64,000 nucleotides of DNA. Origin: Yersinia ruckeri ATCC 29473 (GTDB lineage: Bacteria; Pseudomonadota; Gammaproteobacteria; Enterobacterales; Enterobacteriaceae). Positions 60,416 to 64,000 of this stretch are shown here, piece after piece; positions within the stretch are counted from its first letter, which is position 1, and the number at the start of each line of letters is the position of its first letter. The notes beneath the pieces are model-generated. The model was not told the DNA's origin. It made no database searches and saw only the letters and a list, made by a program, of their open reading frames with translations. The stretch lies in contig NZ_KN150747.1 in assembly GCF_000754815.1 (NCBI RefSeq), positions 3,175,327 to 3,239,326 on the forward strand. The letters are read 5' to 3'. Position numbers and translations under genes: made by a program.

Positions 60416-61645
60416 CTAAATCAGACTAACCAATAAATATAGATTCAACCCGATCACTATCAGCACAATGAGTTTCCCTGCGTTCTGAATCAGCCGGGAG
60501 TTAACCATTTCACCCATCAATTCTTTGTTACCGGTAAAGGACAATAGCGGCACCAGTGCCAACGCAATACCAAAACTCAGCAATACCTGACTCATGACCA
60601 GTATCCGCGTGGCGTCCAGCCCCATCATAATCACCACAAATGACGGTAACATCGTGATACTCCGGCGTATCCAGATGGGAATATAAAAACGTACAAATCC
60701 CTGCATGACCACCTGCCCAGCCAATGTTCCCACCACGGTAGAAGACAGACCCGCTGCCAGCAGGCTCAAGCCAAAGATGGTGGCGGCGCTCTGTCCCAGT
60801 AGCGGTTGCAAGGTGAGATAAGCCTGTTCAATTTCGGCAATGCTGCCGTATCCATTGAAATGAAAGGCTGCCGCCGCCGTTGCCATCATCGCCAGATTGA
60901 CAAACCCGGCAATGGTCATGGCGATGGCCACATCCAGTTTGGTCGATGCATAGCGATCAGCTTTTGACTCTTTACCTGCGTTTTGCGTCAGAGAAGAGTG
61001 CAGATAAATAACGTGAGGCATGATGGTGGCACCCAACACTCCAGCAGCCAAAAATACCGCGTCGCTGTTCGGCAGGTCGGGAATCAACATCCCTTTAGCC
61101 AATGCGGCAACCTGCGGCTGAGAAAAGACCAACTCCACGATATAAGCGGCTGCCACAAACACCAGTAGGCCGCCAATCACCCACTCCAGTGACTTCTGCC
61201 CACGATTTTGCAGCATCAATATCAAGAAGGTGGCAATACCAGTCAACACCGCCCCTTCCAGCAAAGTCACCCCAAGTAGCAATTTAAAGCCAATAGCCGC
61301 TCCGATGAACTCGGCCAGATCGGTTGCCATAGCAATGATTTCTGCCTGCACCCAATAGGCCCAAACGGCTGGACGGGGAAAACGATCGCGAATATGTTCA
61401 GCCAGATTTTTTCCGGTTGCAATACCGAGTTTAGCCGAAAGAAGTTGGATCAGCATCGCCATCACATTGGCCCAGACGACGACCCAAAGCAGCGTATAAC
61501 CGAATGAGGCACCGGCCTGAATGTTGGTGGCAAAGTTACCGGGATCGATGTAGCCAATAGCCGCAATAAAAGCTGGCCCCATCAGAGAAAGTTTAACCTT
61601 TCTTGATGTTCGGCTGGGTAAGACAGAGGCGCGGCTGTTCAGCAT
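60416..61645 (-). CDS. mntH: Nramp-family Mn(II)/Fe(II):H+ symporter MntH
   Basis: MntH imports manganese with protons, which protects against oxidative stress. The 409-residue protein has 11 membrane segments. The metal-binding DPGN motif is in [18 protein letters not shown] (near 35), and [11 protein letters not shown] (near 212) is the second metal site. It has a Fur box before the gene. The C-terminal part is typical. Confidence 0.96.
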   Translation of the reverse strand: MLNSRASVLPSRTSRKVKLSLMGPAFIAAIGYIDPGNFATNIQAGASFGYTLLWVVVWANVMAMLIQLLSAKLGIATGKNLAEHIRDRFPRPAVWAYWVQAEIIAMATDLAEFIGAAIGFKLLLGVTLLEGAVLTGIATFLILMLQNRGQKSLEWVIGGLLVFVAAAYIVELVFSQPQVAALAKGMLIPDLPNSDAVFLAAGVLGATIMPHVIYLHSSLTQNAGKESKADRYASTKLDVAIAMTIAGFVNLAMMATAAAAFHFNGYGSIAEIEQAYLTLQPLLGQSAATIFGLSLLAAGLSSTVVGTLAGQVVMQGFVRFYIPIWIRRSITMLPSFVVIMMGLDATRILVMSQVLLSFGIALALVPLLSFTGNKELMGEMVNSRLIQNAGKLIVLIVIGLNLYLLVSLI

Positions 61646-61692
61646 ATCAATTTTGCCCTTAGATATATTATGTCTATATAATACTATCTAAA

Positions 61693-61707
61693 TGATAATA
61701 ATTATCA
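61693..61707 (-). promoter_or_regulatory. Fur box upstream of mntH
   Basis: TGATAATAATTATCA is a perfect 7-1-7 palindrome, a full match to the Fur core. It lies about 50 bases upstream of the mntH start. I found no good MntR box (AACATAG-N6-CTATGTT). Confidence 0.85.
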
Positions 61708-62029
61708 AGCGCATTTATAGCGGTAAAACTTATCTCTTTGATAGCCAATATCAACGATTCCCGTTTTGATAACCGGGTTTTACTTTCTGTAAATTTGTGC
61801 TTGTATTCACTAACCAGCTTGCTGTTTATGCAAGATTTCTCAACAAATTAGCACAATTACGCTACTAATCGAGAAAATTATTAACACCGCTAGTTTTGTG
61901 ACCAAACCCACTAATTTAACTGCAAACATTCAGGTGAGTTTTTATATTTGCAATATACATCTCGTTTTTAATGTAGCCGTTACATAAAATAGCCATCGAA
62001 ATCTAGCCTGCCTCAAGTTTGGAGCACAC
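61708..62029. promoter_or_regulatory. mntH / nupC divergent region with CRP-like site
   Basis: About 320 AT-rich bases. TGTGCTTGTATTCACT (61796-61811) matches the CRP consensus TGTGA-N6-TCACA in eight of ten key bases. A second partial site, TGTGACCAAACCCACT, starts at 61898. nupC in E. coli is controlled by CRP and CytR, so these fit the nupC promoter. Confidence 0.6.
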
Positions 62030-63214
62030 ATGTCCCATATTCTACAGTTTGCGTTGGCCTTGGTCGTCGTGGCCATTATGGCTCTGCTAATTTGTAAAGA
62101 TCGCAAAAGCATTCGCATTCGATTCGTGATTCAGTTGTTGGTTATTGAAGTGCTTTTAGCCTACTTCTTCCTTCATTCAGAAATAGGCTTGGGTTTTGTG
62201 ACAGGATTCGCCGCCTTCTTTGACAAGTTACTCGGGTTCGCTGCAACCGGCACCGATTTTGTCTTCGGGAATATGGGTGATAAAGGTCTGGCCTTCTTCT
62301 TCCTTAGAGTACTTTGCCCTATCGTCTTTATTTCTGCATTGATCGGTATTCTGCAACATATCAAAGTGTTGCCGGTGGTAATTCGCCTGATTGGTACCCT
62401 ACTTTCCAAAGTGAACGGTATGGGTAAATTGGAGTCTTTCAACGCCGTCAGCTCACTAATTCTTGGTCAATCCGAAAACTTCATTGCCTATAAAGACATT
62501 TTAGGCAAGATGTCGGAAAAACGGATGTACACCATGGCAGCCACCGCGATGTCGACCGTTTCCATGTCGATCGTCGGTGCCTATATGTCGATGCTGGATG
62601 CCAAATTTGTTGTCGCCGCACTGGTTCTCAACATGTTCAGTACCTTTATCGTTCTGTCTCTGATCAACCCATACAAAGTGGGCGAAGAGGAAGAACTGCA
62701 ATTGGGTACGCTGCATGAAGGACAAAGCTTCTTTGAAATGCTCGGTGAATATATTCTGGCTGGTTTCAAAGTAGCTATTATCGTTGCCGCGATGCTGATT
62801 GGTTTTATCGCGCTGATTGCCGCAGTTAACGCCCTGTTCACTTTTGCGTTTGGTATCAGCTTCCAGGGCATTCTCGGCTATGTGTTCTTCCCATTTGCCT
62901 GGGTTATGGGTGTGCCAACTCATGAAGCGCTGCAAGTCGGCAGCATCATGGCGACTAAATTGGTTTCCAACGAATTCGTTGCCATGATGGACTTACAGAA
63001 AGTGGCTTCCGAATTGTCTCCACGCAGCGTGGGTATCCTGTCTGTGTTCCTGGTGTCTTTCGCCAACTTCTCTTCTATCGGCATCGTAGCAGGTGCAATT
63101 AAGGGACTGAATGAGCATCAGGGCAACGTGGTTTCACGCTTCGGTCTGAAACTGCTATACGGTTCAACACTGGTTAGCATTCTGTCGGCTTCTATTGCAG
63201 GCCTAGTTCTCTAA
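62030..63214 (+). CDS. nupC: Nucleoside:H+ symporter NupC
   Basis: NupC imports nucleosides (not guanosine) in symport with protons. The 394-residue protein of the concentrative nucleoside transporter family has about ten membrane segments and the motifs [24 protein letters not shown] (about 146-169) and [18 protein letters not shown]. It is divergent from mntH, as in E. coli. Confidence 0.97.
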   Translation: MSHILQFALALVVVAIMALLICKDRKSIRIRFVIQLLVIEVLLAYFFLHSEIGLGFVTGFAAFFDKLLGFAATGTDFVFGNMGDKGLAFFFLRVLCPIVFISALIGILQHIKVLPVVIRLIGTLLSKVNGMGKLESFNAVSSLILGQSENFIAYKDILGKMSEKRMYTMAATAMSTVSMSIVGAYMSMLDAKFVVAALVLNMFSTFIVLSLINPYKVGEEEELQLGTLHEGQSFFEMLGEYILAGFKVAIIVAAMLIGFIALIAAVNALFTFAFGISFQGILGYVFFPFAWVMGVPTHEALQVGSIMATKLVSNEFVAMMDLQKVASELSPRSVGILSVFLVSFANFSSIGIVAGAIKGLNEHQGNVVSRFGLKLLYGSTLVSILSASIAGLVL

Positions 63215-63234
63215 ATTACCGGTTTTGACTGTTG

Positions 63235-63260
63235 AAAAAAGGCGCTGCGGCGCCTTTTTT
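63235..63260 (+). terminator. Rho-independent terminator of nupC
   Basis: AAAAAAGGCGC / GCGCCTTTTTT with a 4-base loop, 20 bases after the nupC stop. Confidence 0.92.
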
Positions 63261-63620
63261 ATCTCAACGACTTGTTGATACCGCACTTTTCCTCAGCGGC
63301 TTTTGACCAAAACGTATCAACATCAGTTGACGATTTTTAACCACGGCACTCCGAAGATAAGAAAGTCACGCTTTCACAAACAGCAATATCCCTTCTGATT
63401 ATCATCTATATATCCGCACTTCCTATCACTGTTATGATTATTTGTGCCATAGCGCCTCAAGGTGGCATTTATTACTCTGATATTAATGCGTATCCAAGTT
63501 TACTTGCCCATGCCGTATGGGGCGTTACAGGCGTCATAATAAGACGGAAATCGAGTGCTCTAGGAACGGCGAATCAGCAGAAGGAATGGTTAACGAGGAT
63601 AATCAACGATTGCCTTTCAT
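63261..63620. other. Non-coding flank downstream of the tRNA operon
   Basis: This 360-base region separates nupC from the tRNA genes. The open frames that cross it lack ribosome sites and run into tRNA sequence, so I treat it as non-coding. Confidence 0.5.
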
Positions 63621-63730
63621 GGTCGTGCGGGATGACTCGGCCGTTGGCCTCGCCCTTCGGGTCAACGCGTTCGCGTTGCTGTCTCGCTTCGCTCGGCTCG
63701 AACCTGAACGCAGGATCTCACCCACACGAA
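63621..63730 (-). repeat. GC-rich tRNA-derived repeat downstream of tRNA-Lys
   Basis: GGTCGTGCGGGAT at 63621-63633 is an exact copy of part of the tRNA-Lys 3' end (63790-63802). It is followed by a GC-rich block with short inverted repeats (AACGCG / CGCGTT near 63664, and CGTTG / CAACG). The AT content of the surrounding region makes this block stand out. Confidence 0.6.
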
Positions 63731-63784
63731 TCGTGCAGTATGTGATTTATTTTTTCGCGGGAGGTATTTCGATACTGGATATAA

Positions 63785-63860
63785 TGGTGGGTCGTGCGGG
63801 ATTCGAACCTGCGACCAATTGATTAAAAGTCAACTGCTCTACCAACTGAGCTAACGACCC
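63785..63860 (-). tRNA. lysV: tRNA-Lys(UUU)
   Basis: The 76-base tRNA has acceptor GGGTCGT / ACGACCC, anticodon loop CTTTTAA giving UUU, TTCGAAT in the T loop, and encoded CCA. It is identical or nearly so to E. coli lysV and follows tRNA-Val as in the valU-lysV operon. Confidence 0.97.
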
Positions 63861-63883
63861 ATTATATTTGATGACCTAAGAAG

Positions 63884-63959
63884 TGGTGGGCGATACCAGA
63901 TTCGAACTGATGACCCCCTCCGTGTAAAGGAGATGCTCTACCAACTGAGCTAATCGCCC
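63884..63959 (-). tRNA. tRNA-Val(UAC)
   Basis: The 76-base tRNA has acceptor GGGCGAT / ATCGCCC, anticodon loop TTTACAC giving UAC, and encoded CCA. It lies 23 bases upstream of tRNA-Lys in the same operon. More copies probably lie beyond the window edge. Confidence 0.94.
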
Positions 63960-64000
63960 CCATCTATCTCATTTTACTTCTGACTACCAACACGTCGAGT

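Noticed and set aside
63434..63822. Two overlapping open frames (103 and 101 codons) running toward the tRNA genes
   Set aside because: They lack ribosome sites, one ends inside tRNA-Lys (giving the well-known false tail VGRAGFEPATN), and both run through the GC-rich repeat. They are artefacts of tRNA-linked DNA.
1..64000. CRISPR arrays, rRNA genes and prophage structural genes
   Set aside because: I looked for regular direct repeats, rRNA motifs, and integrase, capsid or tail genes and found none in the window.

Overview
The window is chromosomal DNA from an enterobacterium, most likely a Yersinia species or a close Yersiniaceae relative. The evidence is the protein sequences, which resemble Escherichia coli orthologs closely but with consistent differences, and the gene order purF-cvpA-dedD-folC-accD-dedA-truA-usg-pdxB ... 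flk ... fabB-mnmC-yfcL-epmC-yfcA-mepA-aroC-prmB-smrB-sixA-fadJ-fadI-yfcZ-fadL-mlaA ... argW ... ypdK ... alaC ... ypdA-ypdB ... glk ... ypeC-mntH-nupC-valU/lysV, which follows the E. coli 52-54 min region with local differences. I cannot name the species from sequence alone.

Layout. 1-9.4 kb is a minus-strand housekeeping block (purine, folate, fatty acid, pseudouridine and pyridoxal phosphate synthesis) with a clear PurR box before cvpA-purF. 9.5-17.9 kb is an accessory block between pdxB and flk, neighbours in E. coli: an AraC regulator with a divergent EamA transporter, a second EamA transporter with a divergent MocR-type regulator, and a complete scsABCD copper/redox cluster. 18-36 kb returns to the conserved backbone: flk, lpxO, fabB (with a FabR operator), mnmC, aroC, prmB, smrB, sixA, and the fatty-acid uptake and oxidation genes fadIJ and fadL, preceded by FadR operators. 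36.4-44.3 kb holds mlaA and the full cytochrome c maturation operon ccmABCDEFG(dsbE)HI, with ccmH and ccmI as separate genes.

The most unusual region is 44.3-46.7 kb. tRNA-Arg(CCU) (argW, a known integration hot spot in E. coli) is followed without a single spacer base by a convergent, AT-rich gene for a 378-residue protein. This protein carries the catalytic signature of the CNF1 / VopC / BLF1 deamidase family: LSGC, then a His 15 residues after the Cys, and a Val 33 residues before it, the same spacing as V833/C866/H881 of CNF1. It lacks room for the receptor-binding and translocation parts of full-length CNF, so it looks like an injected or otherwise secreted effector.

46.7-64 kb contains yjdM, mltB, an orphan HicB-like protein, the 24-residue membrane peptide YpdK, a cytochrome b561, alaC, a YbiU-family (DUF1479) putative oxygenase, and the pyruvate-sensing two-component system YpdA/YpdB placed directly upstream of its transporter target yhjX. 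A direct repeat with 11-base spacing that resembles the E. coli YpdB binding site lies between ypdB and yhjX. Then come glk, a PACE-family efflux pump with a divergent LysR regulator, a His-rich YpeC homolog, mntH with a Fur box, nupC with a CRP-like site, and the start of a tRNA-Val/tRNA-Lys operon followed by a GC-rich tRNA-derived repeat.
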